DNA from: Phycisphaerales bacterium
GTDB taxonomy: Bacteria > Planctomycetota > Phycisphaerae > Phycisphaerales > UBA1924
DNA: 64,000 nucleotides
NCBI GenBank assembly: GCA_028289195.1
Contig: JANQQR010000009.1
Location: 1 to 64,000 of the forward strand
Direction: 5' to 3'
Below the pieces are notes generated by a model that was given only the letters and a program-made list of their open reading frames with translations, did no database searches and was not told the origin of the DNA. Positions 44,296-53,434 of the stretch are shown one piece after another (the first letter of the stretch is position 1; the number at the start of each line of letters is the position of its first letter). A program made the position numbers and the translations under genes.

Positions 44296-44301
44296 AGTCT
44301 A
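44296..44301 (-). promoter_or_regulatory. -10 box TAGACT of the membrane protein gene
   Basis: Minus-strand TAGACT ends 6 nt before GTG 44289; identical hexamer and similar spacing are seen before trpE and the sigma-54 activator. Confidence 0.45.
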
Positions 44302-44309
44302 CGCACGAC

Positions 44310-45260
44310 TCAGTTGGGCACGGTCTTGTCGATCAGCACGACCGGGGGGTAGATCTCGATCCGGTCGTGCCGGGCGTCGAGTCGCTGGGAGAGGATGTCG
44401 CGCAGGTTCGCCAGCTTCTTCTCGGTGGACACCTCGCCGTTCGACGCGGCGCCGATCGGGGAGCCCCACACGATGCGCGAGCCCTGGTCGGTGATGAGCG
44501 TGAGGTGGCCGGATCGGGCGTACGGCGCCAGGTCGATCGCGGCGACCCGCGCGAACTCGGGATCGCGCCGGAGGCGTCCGAACAGCTCGATGGCCGCCTG
44601 GACATCGCCGCCGGCCCACGCGACACCGAAGCGGATCGCGGGGCCCTCGGTCGGCGGCGCGGCCGTCGGGCTGAGGATCAGCGGCATGGTGCCCTCGGCG
44701 ACCGGGGCGTTCGGCGGGAGCTGCAGGATCTCGCCCCCGGTGGCGACCAGGTAATCGCTCGTCCGGTGGCGGACGACCGCGACGGGGACCCGCCAGTCCC
44801 CTTCGATTTCGACGGTGTTGCCCGCCAGGCGCTGCACGCGATCGAGGGTCGAGAACCACCCGGTGGCGCTCAGCGCGTCGGCGGCGAGCTGCAGCCCGGG
44901 CTGGTCGAAGGGATCGCTCGAGAGATTGGACAGGGCGATGTCGGTGAGCAGGCGCTGCACGGGACGGGGGAGCCACGTCTCGCCCGACTCGTCGGCTCGC
45001 TCGGGCCACGAGAATGCGACCGCCGGCTGGTCCGGGTAGGTCGCTCCGATGGAGCGCATCAGGGGCTCGCGCGCCATCAGCCACGTCGAGGGGATGGCGA
45101 CGACGAGAATGGACGCGAAGACCTGGAACGGCGCTGACGAGACCGCCTGCACGAATCGCGGACGCACGAGCGGGGCGCCGGCCGGCGCCTTCGAGGCCTT
45201 GGACTTCTTCTTGCTCTTGGCGCCCTTGGCGCTGCGCGAGCTGATTGGTTTGCGCGACAT
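44310..45260 (-). CDS. ftsQ: FtsQ/DivIB-like membrane protein
   Basis: 316 residues; AGGAG lies 7 nt before ATG 45260. A Lys/Ser-rich cytoplasmic tail (KGAKSKKKSKASK) is followed by one transmembrane helix (FQVFASILVVAIPSTWLMA) and a periplasmic part with a POTRA-like region and VPVAVVRHRTSDYLVATGGEIL, as in the beta domain of FtsQ. It follows murC-murB-ddl in the order typical of ftsQ in dcw clusters, which is the main support. FtsQ joins the division complex at midcell. Sequence similarity to known FtsQ is weak by eye. Confidence 0.68.
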   Translation of the reverse strand: MSRKPISSRSAKGAKSKKKSKASKAPAGAPLVRPRFVQAVSSAPFQVFASILVVAIPSTWLMAREPLMRSIGATYPDQPAVAFSWPERADESGETWLPRPVQRLLTDIALSNLSSDPFDQPGLQLAADALSATGWFSTLDRVQRLAGNTVEIEGDWRVPVAVVRHRTSDYLVATGGEILQLPPNAPVAEGTMPLILSPTAAPPTEGPAIRFGVAWAGGDVQAAIELFGRLRRDPEFARVAAIDLAPYARSGHLTLITDQGSRIVWGSPIGAASNGEVSTEKKLANLRDILSQRLDARHDRIEIYPPVVLIDKTVPN

Positions 45261-45283
45261 CGTCGATCTCCTGCACGCGGCGC

Positions 45284-46234
45284 TCAGGCCGGCTGAGACT
45301 GCTGGAGCACGCCCGCCCCTGAAGCGGCCCGTGCCAGAGCCGATCGGAGGATCAGCTCGCACAGCTCGGGCATCTCGATGCCCTCTGCGCGGGCGGCCAT
45401 TGGCACCAGCGAGTGCCCGGTGAAGCCCGGCATGGTGTTGATCTCGAGCAGCCAGGCGCATTGGTCATCGTCGAGGATGAAGTCCGCTCTGCAGAGATCG
45501 CGGATCCCCAGGCGATCGGCCAGCTCGGCCGTCTGTCGCTGGATGGTGGACGCGATGCCTGCCGGCAGCTCCGGATCGACGATGTACGTCGTGTCGTCGC
45601 GGTTGTACTTGGCCTCGTAGTCGTACAGGCCGTCCGCAGCGGCGATCTCGATCGGGGCCAGCGCCCGCAGGCCGCCCGGGCCCGGGATCATGCCGACCGT
45701 CAGCTCCCGCCCGCAGGCGAAGGGCTCAAGCATGTAGGGCCGGCGCGGATCGTGAGCCAGCGCCCGTGCGTCGGTCCAGTCGTTCTCCCCTCGACAGATG
45801 ACGAGGCCGACGGTTGAGCCTTCGAACACCGGCTTGGCGACGAACGGGAACCCGATCGGCGCGACGTCGTCCGCGGGATCGAGCAGCACGCTCGGGGACG
45901 TGGCGATGTTGAGCGTCGCCGCGACGGATTTGGTGGCGATCTTGTCCATCGCGAGGCGGGCGGCACGGGGCCCGGATCCGGCGTAGGGGCGCCCGAGCGA
46001 GTCAAGGAGGTCCTGGAGGCGCCCGCCCTCGCCCCAGCGCCCGTGGAGCGCGGGAAAGACCGTGTCGCCAGGCAGATCCCGCAGTTCCTCGAGCGTGGGC
46101 TCGTTGATTGTGTGCAGGTGGACCGTCCGTCCGGCGTCGCGGAGTGCGCCCGCGATGGCGCCCGCCGAGTGGATGGAGACGTCGCGCTCGGCGTCGGGAC
46201 CGCCGGCGAGGACGAGAACACTCTCGTTGCTCAT
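45284..46234 (-). CDS. ddl: D-alanine--D-alanine ligase
   Basis: 316 residues; GAGGAGG precedes ATG 46234. ATP-grasp features are visible: LVLAGGPDAERDVSIHSA at the start, PALHGRWGEGGRLQDLLDSLGRPYAGSGP, FVAKPVFEGSTVGL and WLLEINTMPGFTGHSLVP with the metal-binding Glu and Asn. The enzyme makes D-Ala-D-Ala for peptidoglycan precursors in the cytosol. Its ATG overlaps the murB stop by 4 nt (ATGA) and ftsQ starts 23 nt after its stop, so it is part of one operon. Confidence 0.93.
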   Translation of the reverse strand: MSNESVLVLAGGPDAERDVSIHSAGAIAGALRDAGRTVHLHTINEPTLEELRDLPGDTVFPALHGRWGEGGRLQDLLDSLGRPYAGSGPRAARLAMDKIATKSVAATLNIATSPSVLLDPADDVAPIGFPFVAKPVFEGSTVGLVICRGENDWTDARALAHDPRRPYMLEPFACGRELTVGMIPGPGGLRALAPIEIAAADGLYDYEAKYNRDDTTYIVDPELPAGIASTIQRQTAELADRLGIRDLCRADFILDDDQCAWLLEINTMPGFTGHSLVPMAARAEGIEMPELCELILRSALARAASGAGVLQQSQPA

Positions 46235-47145
46235 GGGGCCTCCTCGGTGTGTCTCGACCAGATGACCACCTCGGGCTCGAGCGTGACGCCGTCGGCGTCC
46301 TGGACGATCCGGGTGACGCGGCGCATGAGCTCGATCACGTCGCCGGCGGTGCACGACTTGGACGTCGAGATGAAGTTCGCGTGCACATCGCTGACGGTGG
46401 CGCCGCCGACACTGAGCCCCTTGGCGCCCGCGCGATCGATGAGCATGCCCGCGCTCACGCGCTGGCCGTCGATCGTGGGATTCTTGAAGCAGCAGCCCGC
46501 TGAGTTGTCGGCCAGGGGCTGCGAGCCCTTCTTGTAGGCCATGACGTCCTTGAGCTTCTCGCGCAGCGCCGGCTGCTGGCCAGGATCGACGCGCCGGAGC
46601 TCGAGCTCGGCGCCGACGATGATCCGGTCTTCGAGGCCGGAGCGCCGGTAGGCGAACGGGATGCCGGCGCGCGGGATCGTCTCGCGTCTGCCCCCGGAGT
46701 CGATCGTGTCGACGCTCGTGATGACATCGGCGATCTGCCCGAACGCGCCGCCGGCGTTCATGCGCACCGCGCCGCCGACCGAAGCGGGGATCCCCGCGAG
46801 CGTCTCGATGCCCGCGAGACCGTTGCGCACGCAGCGTGTGATGAGCTTGGGTAGACTCGCGCCGGCGCCCACTCGAAGCGAGACGCGACCATCTTCCGAC
46901 TCCTGTTCCTGGATCGCATCGAAGCGCTCGAGGCTGATCGTCAAGCCGTCGATGCCGTCGTCGTCCACGAGCAGGTTCGCGCCGTCGCCGAGGATGCGCA
47001 CCGGCTCACCGGCGAAGCGTTCGAGCAGCTCGAGGAGTTGTGGTTCGTCTTCGGGAGCGGCGAGGTTGTCGGCGCTGCCGCCGATGCCGAACCAGGTAGA
47101 GATCGGTTGATCGGTGCGCACGAGCTGGTCGGACGCGACGCTCAC
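46231..47145 (-). CDS. murB: UDP-N-acetylenolpyruvoylglucosamine reductase
   Basis: 304 residues from GTG 47145, which overlaps the murC stop by 4 nt (GTGA). FAD-binding motifs: STWFGIGGSADNL, VRILGDGANLLVDD, and AGIPASVGGAVRMNAGG. Later KKGSQPLADNSAGCCFKNP carries the catalytic Ser/Cys region, and LEPEVVIW the terminal Glu. MurB reduces the enolpyruvyl group to lactyl, giving UDP-MurNAc, the substrate of MurC from the preceding gene. Confidence 0.94.
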   Translation of the reverse strand: MSVASDQLVRTDQPISTWFGIGGSADNLAAPEDEPQLLELLERFAGEPVRILGDGANLLVDDDGIDGLTISLERFDAIQEQESEDGRVSLRVGAGASLPKLITRCVRNGLAGIETLAGIPASVGGAVRMNAGGAFGQIADVITSVDTIDSGGRRETIPRAGIPFAYRRSGLEDRIIVGAELELRRVDPGQQPALREKLKDVMAYKKGSQPLADNSAGCCFKNPTIDGQRVSAGMLIDRAGAKGLSVGGATVSDVHANFISTSKSCTAGDVIELMRRVTRIVQDADGVTLEPEVVIWSRHTEEAP

Positions 47146-48683
47146 GACGCCGCGAGCCTGGCGGGGGGCGTGGCACCGGTGACGACCGGGGCGTGCGCCG
47201 GCGAGCGCAGGAATCCGTGTGCCACCTTCCAGACAGGACCGGCGCCCATCACGACGAGCAGATCGCCCGGCCGGCAGAGCACGTTGAGCTGGTCGACGAT
47301 CGCCTCGAACGGGTAGATGTGCATCGCGTGCACGCCGCGCTGGCGCAGGCGATCCACGAGGTCGGCGGAAGAGACCTTGGTCTTCTCGACCTCGGAGTCG
47401 CGCACGAAGTAGATGTGGGGCACGACGACGACGTCGGCCTGGCTGAAAGACTGAGCGAACTCGTCGAGCAGGAATCGCGTGCGCGAGTGCTGGTGGGGCT
47501 GGAACACACATATGAGGCGTCCGCCGTTGTCCTCCGGGCGCTCGCCCTCGCGAAGCGCGCGGAGCGTCGCGTCGATCTCGGTGGGGTGGTGCCCGTAGTC
47601 ATCGTACACGCGCACGGGTGGCTGCTCGGGCGCGATGACCTTCTCGCCCAGCCGCTGCATGCGCCGGTCGAGGCCGTGGAATCCTCCGAGTGCTTCGGCC
47701 ACCTTCTTGGCCTCGGCGCCGAGGTGGATGGCCAGCGCGCCCGCGATCGCCGAATCCAGGGCGATGTGCGCACCGGGCACGCGATTCACCCACGTCGCGA
47801 CCAGCTCGCCGGATCGATTGAGCCCGACGCGGCGCTCGGCGGTGTCGTAGGTGATGTGCCAGTCGGCGTCGGGCGCGAAGCCGATCGTTTCGACGGCGCA
47901 GTCCAGGCCGGCGGTGACCTCGCGCCGGTGGGCGCCGTCGTGGGCAAGCAGCAGGTAGCCGCCTTCGCTCGCACTCGGCAGGAGCGAGGCGAACTCGCGG
48001 AAGCTCTGCACGACGGCGTCGAGCGATCCGTAGATATCCAGATGGTCGGCCTCGACGGCGGAGATGCACCCGATCGTCGGGTGCAGCAGGTGGAACGAGC
48101 GATTGAACTCGCAGGCCTCGGCGATGAGCAGACCCGGGGAGCCGGCCCGCGGCCCGGCGGGGATGCTGTCGGCGCCGAGGCGGAAGCCGGTGGGGACGCC
48201 GGAGTTGTCTCCGAGCTGCGCACAGGTCGCGCCAACGATCACGGTGGGGTCGAGGCCGGAGTGGATCAGCGTCCAACCGAGCATCGCGCAGATGGTCGAC
48301 TTGCCGTGCGTGCCGGCGACCGCGAGGCCGGTGCGCCCGACCATGCACAGGCCCAGCGCTTCGGCGTAGGTGTACACCGGGATGGACCGTTCCTGGGCGG
48401 CGAGCAGTTCGGGGTGGTCGGGTTTGATGGCCGCGGAGGCGACGACGAAGTCGCAGCGATCGGGGATGCGACCGGAGGCCTGGTCGAAGCCGACGGGGAT
48501 GCCGGCGCTGTCGAGACCCCGGGTGATGTGGGTGGGCTCGCGATCGGAGCCGGAGACGCTGACGCTTCGGGCGCTGAACATGCGGGCGAGGCCGGACATG
48601 CCGCAGCCGCCGATGCCGATGAGGTAAGCGTGGGCGCCGCTCGCGAGGGGCGCAGCGGGGGACGGATCGGACTGAAAGGACAT
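47142..48683 (-). CDS. murC: UDP-N-acetylmuramate--L-alanine ligase
   Basis: 513 residues, slightly longer than usual. The N-terminal UDP-binding Rossmann part reads YLIGIGGCGMSGLARM; the ATP P-loop is AVAGTHGKSTICAML; later VYDDYGHHPTEIDATL and VFQPHQHSRTRF are typical of MurC. It adds L-Ala to UDP-MurNAc, the first step of the stem peptide. First gene of the murC-murB-ddl-ftsQ run. A TACACA hexamer 5 nt before the ATG could be its -10 box. Confidence 0.96.
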   Translation of the reverse strand: MSFQSDPSPAAPLASGAHAYLIGIGGCGMSGLARMFSARSVSVSGSDREPTHITRGLDSAGIPVGFDQASGRIPDRCDFVVASAAIKPDHPELLAAQERSIPVYTYAEALGLCMVGRTGLAVAGTHGKSTICAMLGWTLIHSGLDPTVIVGATCAQLGDNSGVPTGFRLGADSIPAGPRAGSPGLLIAEACEFNRSFHLLHPTIGCISAVEADHLDIYGSLDAVVQSFREFASLLPSASEGGYLLLAHDGAHRREVTAGLDCAVETIGFAPDADWHITYDTAERRVGLNRSGELVATWVNRVPGAHIALDSAIAGALAIHLGAEAKKVAEALGGFHGLDRRMQRLGEKVIAPEQPPVRVYDDYGHHPTEIDATLRALREGERPEDNGGRLICVFQPHQHSRTRFLLDEFAQSFSQADVVVVPHIYFVRDSEVEKTKVSSADLVDRLRQRGVHAMHIYPFEAIVDQLNVLCRPGDLLVVMGAGPVWKVAHGFLRSPAHAPVVTGATPPARLAAS

Positions 48684-48828
48684 AGCAGTGTGTATCGGCG
48701 CTCGCGGGGTTCCGGGTGGAAAGCCCCGATGCTACGGCGGGATCCGGCGAATCCAGCGTTCTGTCGCGCGATGGGGAGAACCTGTCGCTTGGCGTCGCTC
48801 GGTGTCGGGTGCCGGGTCCGCGGGCTGG

Positions 48829-48834
48829 TACTCT
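48829..48834 (+). promoter_or_regulatory. -10 box TACTCT of the Nudix gene
   Basis: TACTCT ends 7 nt before GTG 48842; no ribosome site fits between them. Confidence 0.35.
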
Positions 48835-48841
48835 CTGGCGC

Positions 48842-49372
48842 GTGAACCACGAGGGCTTTCCCCACAAGATCGCGGTGCTTTGCGATCTGCGTGACGCGCA
48901 GGGGCGTGTGCTGCTGCTGCATCGCAAGAAAGAGCCCAACCTCGACCTCTACTCGCCCATCGGCGGCAAGATGGAACTCGCGACCGGCGAGAGCCCGCTG
49001 ATGGCGGCCCGCAGGGAGATCGAGGAAGAGGCCGAGATCGATGTCCCGCTCGAGCGCCTGAGGCTCGGCGGGGTGGTCAGCGAGCGGGGCTTCGACTCCA
49101 AGGTGAACTGGCTGATGTTCTGGGTCCGCGTTGAAGGCCCGGTGGAGGTCGAGGAGCGGGAGTTCCGTGAGGGGCGCCTGGAATGGCACCCCGAATCGCG
49201 CCTGCCTCGGGTTCTGGGCGGGGATGAGCCGGGTGCCCTGGCGATGCCCGAGACGGATCGGCGGGTGATCTGGCCGCTGGCGCTCGCGAACCACGAGGGG
49301 TTCTTCAGTGTGTACATCGACTGCCAGGCGAGCCCGCTGCGTTGGGTGGTCGAGGCGGGTCGACTGCCCTGA
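48842..49372 (+). CDS. Nudix hydrolase
   Basis: 176 residues from GTG 48842. The Nudix box is present but slightly divergent: GGKMELATGE then SPLMAARREIEEEAEI, where the R-E-x-x-E-E core that binds magnesium is intact, the spacing before the first Glu is two residues longer than GX5E, and the final Gly is Ala. Members cleave nucleoside diphosphates linked to other groups (8-oxo-dGTP, sugar nucleotides, caps). Substrate cannot be told. It is divergent from murC. Confidence 0.88.
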   Translation: MNHEGFPHKIAVLCDLRDAQGRVLLLHRKKEPNLDLYSPIGGKMELATGESPLMAARREIEEEAEIDVPLERLRLGGVVSERGFDSKVNWLMFWVRVEGPVEVEEREFREGRLEWHPESRLPRVLGGDEPGALAMPETDRRVIWPLALANHEGFFSVYIDCQASPLRWVVEAGRLP

Positions 49373-49387
49373 AGCCGGCCCGAGGCG

Positions 49388-49798
49388 TCATGGGGACGGA
49401 ACAGGTGGGACAGTCGACCTGGCGAGGACGAATCCCAGAGCGCACAGCGCAAGACCCGCGAGCATCGAGCCAGCGAGATAGAGAATCGCTGACCCGGGCT
49501 TGCCCTCGTGGAAGAGCCGGAGGGCGTCTCCGGAATAGGTGCTGAAGGTGGTGAGCGCGCCGAGAAGGCCGATGGTGAGGAACGCCCTGAGACGCTCGTC
49601 GAGCGGGCCTCGGGCTTCGACGAATCCGAGGACCAGCCCCAGAGCGAAGCAACCGATGAGATTGACGAGGACCGTGGCCCACGGCGAGTGAGCGCCCGGA
49701 CGCTGCGAGGCGCCGGTGGCGAGGAGTTCGTAGGCCCCGAATCGGGCCAGGGCGCCGAGAGCCCCGCCCAGCGCTACTGCAAGGACGGTTTGCATCAT
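49388..49798 (-). CDS. crcB: CrcB/FluC fluoride channel
   Basis: 136 residues with four hydrophobic helices. The family signature GLLGALTTFSTYS in helix 3, the Asn in VNLIGCFALG of helix 2 and the N-terminal GGALGALARF are all present; the Phe and Thr/Ser residues line the fluoride path. FluC proteins work as dual-topology dimers that let fluoride leave the cell. Either of two consecutive ATGs (49798, 49795) could start translation. I looked for a fluoride riboswitch upstream and saw none; only 47 bp separate it from the divergent NfeD gene. Confidence 0.93.
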   Translation of the reverse strand: MMQTVLAVALGGALGALARFGAYELLATGASQRPGAHSPWATVLVNLIGCFALGLVLGFVEARGPLDERLRAFLTIGLLGALTTFSTYSGDALRLFHEGKPGSAILYLAGSMLAGLALCALGFVLARSTVPPVPSP

Positions 49799-49806
49799 CG
49801 GGCGCT

Positions 49807-49812
49807 ACTATA
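49807..49812 (-). promoter_or_regulatory. -10 box TATAGT of crcB
   Basis: Minus-strand TATAGT lies 8 nt before ATG 49798, in the very short divergent gap. Close to consensus and compatible with a leaderless mRNA. Confidence 0.45.
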
Positions 49813-49845
49813 CGGATAGGAGCCAGCCCACCCGGGACGAAGGAC

Positions 49846-51786
49846 ATGGACGGACGAACGACGAACACGCACCGACGCGCCCAGACGGGCCGCAAGAGCA
49901 GGGCCCGCACGCGCCTCCGGCGCACGCTGGGCGCGCTGTCCGCGATCCTGCTCGTCTGGCTCGGCGCGCTCGACGGCGCGGCCCTGGCGACGGAAGCCGC
50001 CGACGCCGATCCGGGCGCGAGCGCGTCCGGGCCGGCCAGCGTGCCGGCCTCGCGTGTCGCCCCGAACCTGGCTGTGATCACGATCGAAGGCCCGATCGAT
50101 GCCGTGACCGTTGCCAGCTTCGAGCGGCGCCTGAACCGCGCCGTCGACGGCGGCGCCGACGGGATCGTCGTTGAGATCAACTCGCCGGGCGGCGAGGTGG
50201 GCGCGGTGGTCGAGATCTGCCAGCTCATCAAGGGCGCGCCGTTGAGCAACGTGATCGCGTGGGTGAACGACACGGCCTTTTCCGGCGGCGCGGTGATCGC
50301 GCTGGCGTGCAAGGACATCGTGGTCGCGCCCGGCGCGACGATGGGCGACATCGGCGTGATCGGCGGCGACCCGCTGGGCATGAGCTTTTTCCAGGGGCTC
50401 GCTCCGACCGAGCGTGCCAAGGGGTTGGCCCCGATCCTGACCGAGATCATCGATTCAGCGCGGGCCAACGGCTACGACGAGATGCTCGTCCAGGCCTTTG
50501 TCACGCTCAAGGTCGAGCTGTGGTGGGTCCGCAACACGCAGACGGGCCAGACCTACTTCATCACCGCGGACGAATACCGGGCGGTGTTCGGGACCGAGCC
50601 ACCGCGCGAGAACGCGCGCATCTCGACCCCCGGCATGAAGGCCGCCAACGCTCAGAGTGAGGCCGAGGGACGCGGCACGACCGTCGAATTCGATCCGGAG
50701 GACGCGCCGAGCGCATCGGTCGAGCAGGAGCGCGAGCTGCAGCCGGCGTCGCCCGAACTCGACAACGAGACGATCAAGCGGATCGTCGGGTTCGGCGTGA
50801 ACTACGACTCGACTCGTCCGGACTTCTTCAACGCCTCGCCCGGCGAGTACGAGCTCATCGAGTACGCGCTGACCGGTGACACGCTGCTCACGCTGAAGCA
50901 GGCCGACCTGCAGCGCTGGGGGCTGGCCAACCCGAACCTGACGGTGTCGAACGACGAGGAGCTCAAGCAGTTCATGGGCGCGACGGAGCTGCGGCGCCTC
51001 AAGCGGAGCTGGTCCGAGACGTTCGTGCGCTTCATGACCCAGGGCATGAGCGGGCTGGTCGTCCGCGCGGTTCTGATCATCGTCTTCCTGATGGCGATGT
51101 TCATGGAGATGTCGATGCCGGGCCTGGGCATCCCGGGCGCGGTGGCGCTCGTGGCTCTCGCCGGCCTCGTGCTGCCCAACATGCTGATCGGCGCCGCCAA
51201 CTGGTGGACGATCGCGGCAGTGGGAGGGGGCGTGGGACTCATCCTGATCGAGATATTCGTCGTGCCCGGGTTCGGCGTGCCGGGTATCGCCGGGCTGCTG
51301 ATGCTCTTCGGCGGTCTGGTGGGCACGTTCGCCAACGCGGGCGAGCTGTTCCCGGGTTCGGGCTCGGGCGACGGCGCCGACCTCGCGTGGGCGAGCGGCA
51401 TCGTGCTGATGGCCGTGTTCATCGCGGGGGTCGGGATGTTCTTCTTCGCGAAGTACACATCTCGATTCCCGATGTTCGGCAAGCTCGTGCTCGCCGACGG
51501 GATCCCGACGGACGACGAGGCCACGCTGCTGGGAGCGATGGCGGGCGGGTCCGAGAGCGCGCACCATTCGGGCGTGACGGTGGGGATGGAAGGCGTGGCC
51601 TCAACGCCCCTGAGAACGTCGGGAACGGCGGAGTTCGACGGGCGCCTGGTCGATGTCGTCAGCGAGGTCGGCTTCATCGAAGCCGGCGAGGCGGTCCGTG
51701 TGTGCTCGGTGGGCAGGTACCGTGTCGGCGTGGAGCCGGCGGGCGGACCCCCGAGCCACGCAACTGATGCGGAGGCGAGCACGTGA
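49846..51786 (+). CDS. long NfeD protein with ClpP/SDH-type serine protease domain
   Basis: 646 residues. GAAGGAC lies directly before ATG 49846. A signal/anchor helix (residues about 27-47) is followed by a ClpP-crotonase-type domain: VITIEGPIDAVTVASFERRL, INSPGGEV, DTAFSGGAVIALACKDIVVAPGATMGDIG; Ser in AFSGG is the likely nucleophile. Four to five C-terminal helices (VLIIVFLMAMFMEMSMPGLG, VALVALAGLVLPN) and an OB-like NfeD end (VGMEGVASTPLRTSGTAEFDGRLVDVVSE) complete the family layout. NfeD proteases cut stomatin or flotillin-type proteins. The stop overlaps the next gene (GTGA), and floA follows, so the three work together. Confidence 0.92.
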   Translation: MDGRTTNTHRRAQTGRKSRARTRLRRTLGALSAILLVWLGALDGAALATEAADADPGASASGPASVPASRVAPNLAVITIEGPIDAVTVASFERRLNRAVDGGADGIVVEINSPGGEVGAVVEICQLIKGAPLSNVIAWVNDTAFSGGAVIALACKDIVVAPGATMGDIGVIGGDPLGMSFFQGLAPTERAKGLAPILTEIIDSARANGYDEMLVQAFVTLKVELWWVRNTQTGQTYFITADEYRAVFGTEPPRENARISTPGMKAANAQSEAEGRGTTVEFDPEDAPSASVEQERELQPASPELDNETIKRIVGFGVNYDSTRPDFFNASPGEYELIEYALTGDTLLTLKQADLQRWGLANPNLTVSNDEELKQFMGATELRRLKRSWSETFVRFMTQGMSGLVVRAVLIIVFLMAMFMEMSMPGLGIPGAVALVALAGLVLPNMLIGAANWWTIAAVGGGVGLILIEIFVVPGFGVPGIAGLLMLFGGLVGTFANAGELFPGSGSGDGADLAWASGIVLMAVFIAGVGMFFFAKYTSRFPMFGKLVLADGIPTDDEATLLGAMAGGSESAHHSGVTVGMEGVASTPLRTSGTAEFDGRLVDVVSEVGFIEAGEAVRVCSVGRYRVGVEPAGGPPSHATDAEAST

Positions 51787-52283
51787 TCGAGAACGCTCTT
51801 GTGTTATGGGGCATCGGGCTGCTCGGCGCCGCTGTGCTTCTGGGAGTCCTGGAGCTCTTCGTGCCCTCCGGCGGCATCATCGGCATCGTGGCCCTGGGCT
51901 GCGCCATGGCCGGCGTGGTGGCCTTCTGGCGCCACTCGACGCTGATGGGTGTCTCGTCGCTGCTCGTCGTGCTCGTGCTGACTCCGGTGCTGATCAACTT
52001 CGGATTGCGGGTGATGCCCCACACGCCATTCGGGAAACAACTCTTCCTCTCAGAAGCCACGGCCACCGAGGCCGACGTGCAGGACCAGGCCGACCGTCGC
52101 GCCGAGGAGCAAGCCCTCGTCGGCGCTGAGGGCGTGGCGCTCACCGATCTGCGCCCCGTGGGCACCGTGAACATCGACGGCACTCGCATCGAGGTGCTCG
52201 CTTCTGGCCCGGCGATCGATCGCGGCACGCGCGTGCGGGTCGTCGAGGTTCACGGGCGAGATGTCCGGGTCCGCCCTGTCTGA
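51783..52283 (+). CDS. short NfeD-family membrane protein
   Basis: 166 residues from GTG 51783, overlapping the previous stop by 4 nt. Two to three hydrophobic helices (LVLWGIGLLGAAVLLGVLELFVPSGG, IIGIVALGCAMAGVVAFW, VSSLLVVLVLTPVLI) lead to the OB-fold NfeD C-terminal domain (VGAEGVALTDLRPVGTVNIDG ... GTRVRVVEVHGRDVRV). Short NfeD proteins are typical partners of flotillins encoded next to them. Confidence 0.92.
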   Translation: MIENALVLWGIGLLGAAVLLGVLELFVPSGGIIGIVALGCAMAGVVAFWRHSTLMGVSSLLVVLVLTPVLINFGLRVMPHTPFGKQLFLSEATATEADVQDQADRRAEEQALVGAEGVALTDLRPVGTVNIDGTRIEVLASGPAIDRGTRVRVVEVHGRDVRVRPV

Positions 52284-52405
52284 TCGCCCTCGGAAGCGGG
52301 GCGATCGGACCAGCGTGCTATCGGACCATCGGCTAGGATGACCACCACTCGACGCGCGAGCCCCCGGCGGGGCCGGGCGCGTGTCGGGCACTGCAGGGAG
52401 ACGTC

Positions 52406-53422
52406 ATGAGCGGTCCGGTCCTGATTGGTGTGCTGATCGTTGCGGGGTTGATCTTCCTGATCCTCGTCGCGGTCGGTCTCAACTTCCTCAACCTCTACGT
52501 CCAGGCCTTCCTCTCGGGCGCGCGGGTCTCGCTGTTCAGCCTGATCGGCATGCGTCTGCGCAAGGTCGACCCGCGGACGATCGTGCTCAGCCGCATCCGC
52601 TCGAAGCGGGCCGGCATCGACCTCTCGACGGACATGCTCGAGACGCACTACCTCGCCGGTGGGCGAGTGCCCAGCGTGATCAACGCGCTGATCGCCGCGG
52701 ACCGCGCCAAGATCGAACTGCCGTTCTCGACCGCGTGCGCGATCGACCTCGCCGGGCGCGACATCCTCGACGCCGTGCAGACGAGCGTGAACCCCAAGGT
52801 CATCGAGGTGCCGAATCCCAAGCTCGGTCGCCCGACGATCGACGCCGTGGCCAAGGACGGCATCCAGCTCAAGGCCAGAGCCCGCGTCACGGTGCGGGCC
52901 AACATCCAGCGCCTCGTCGGCGGTGCGACCGAAGAGACGATCGTGGCCCGCGTCGGCGAGGGCATCGTGTCGACGATCGGTTCGGCCGCCACGCACGCCA
53001 ACGTGCTGGAGAACCCCGACAACATCTCCAAGACCGTGCTCGCCAAGGGCCTCGACGCCGGCACGGCGTTCGAGATCCTCTCGATCGATATCGCCGACAT
53101 CGATGTGGGAGAGAACATCGGCGCCAAGCTGCAGGCGGATCAGGCCGAGGCGGACAAGAAGAAGGCGCAGGCCGAGGCTGAGAGCCGTCGCGCGATGGCT
53201 GTCGCCAGCGAGCAGGAGTTTGCTGCCGAGGAGCAGAAGAACAAGGCGCTCGTCGTACTCGCCGAAGCGGAAGTGCCCAAGGCCATGGCCGACGCGTTCC
53301 GGGGCGGCAACCTCGGGATCATGGACTACTACCGCATGAAGAACATGGTCGCCGACACGCGCATGCGCGACTCGATCGCGAACCCCGAGGGCGATGACAA
53401 CGGACGCGGCGACGTCGTCTGA
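52406..53422 (+). CDS. floA: flotillin-like protein FloA
   Basis: 338 residues; GGGAGA lies before ATG 52406 and a TAGGAT hexamer at 52334-52339 may be the -10 box. One N-terminal membrane helix ([21 protein letters not shown]) is followed by the SPFH-type region with the family block [16 protein letters not shown] and [36 protein letters not shown], then Ala/Glu-rich coiled-coil helices ([20 protein letters not shown]). FloA organises functional membrane microdomains in Bacillus. The gene follows two NfeD genes. Confidence 0.95.
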   Translation: MSGPVLIGVLIVAGLIFLILVAVGLNFLNLYVQAFLSGARVSLFSLIGMRLRKVDPRTIVLSRIRSKRAGIDLSTDMLETHYLAGGRVPSVINALIAADRAKIELPFSTACAIDLAGRDILDAVQTSVNPKVIEVPNPKLGRPTIDAVAKDGIQLKARARVTVRANIQRLVGGATEETIVARVGEGIVSTIGSAATHANVLENPDNISKTVLAKGLDAGTAFEILSIDIADIDVGENIGAKLQADQAEADKKKAQAEAESRRAMAVASEQEFAAEEQKNKALVVLAEAEVPKAMADAFRGGNLGIMDYYRMKNMVADTRMRDSIANPEGDDNGRGDVV

Positions 53423-53434
53423 CCCGTCTCTGAA

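Noticed and set aside
49799-49845. Fluoride riboswitch upstream of crcB
   Set aside because: The gap is only 47 bp and the conserved pseudoknot sequences are not seen.
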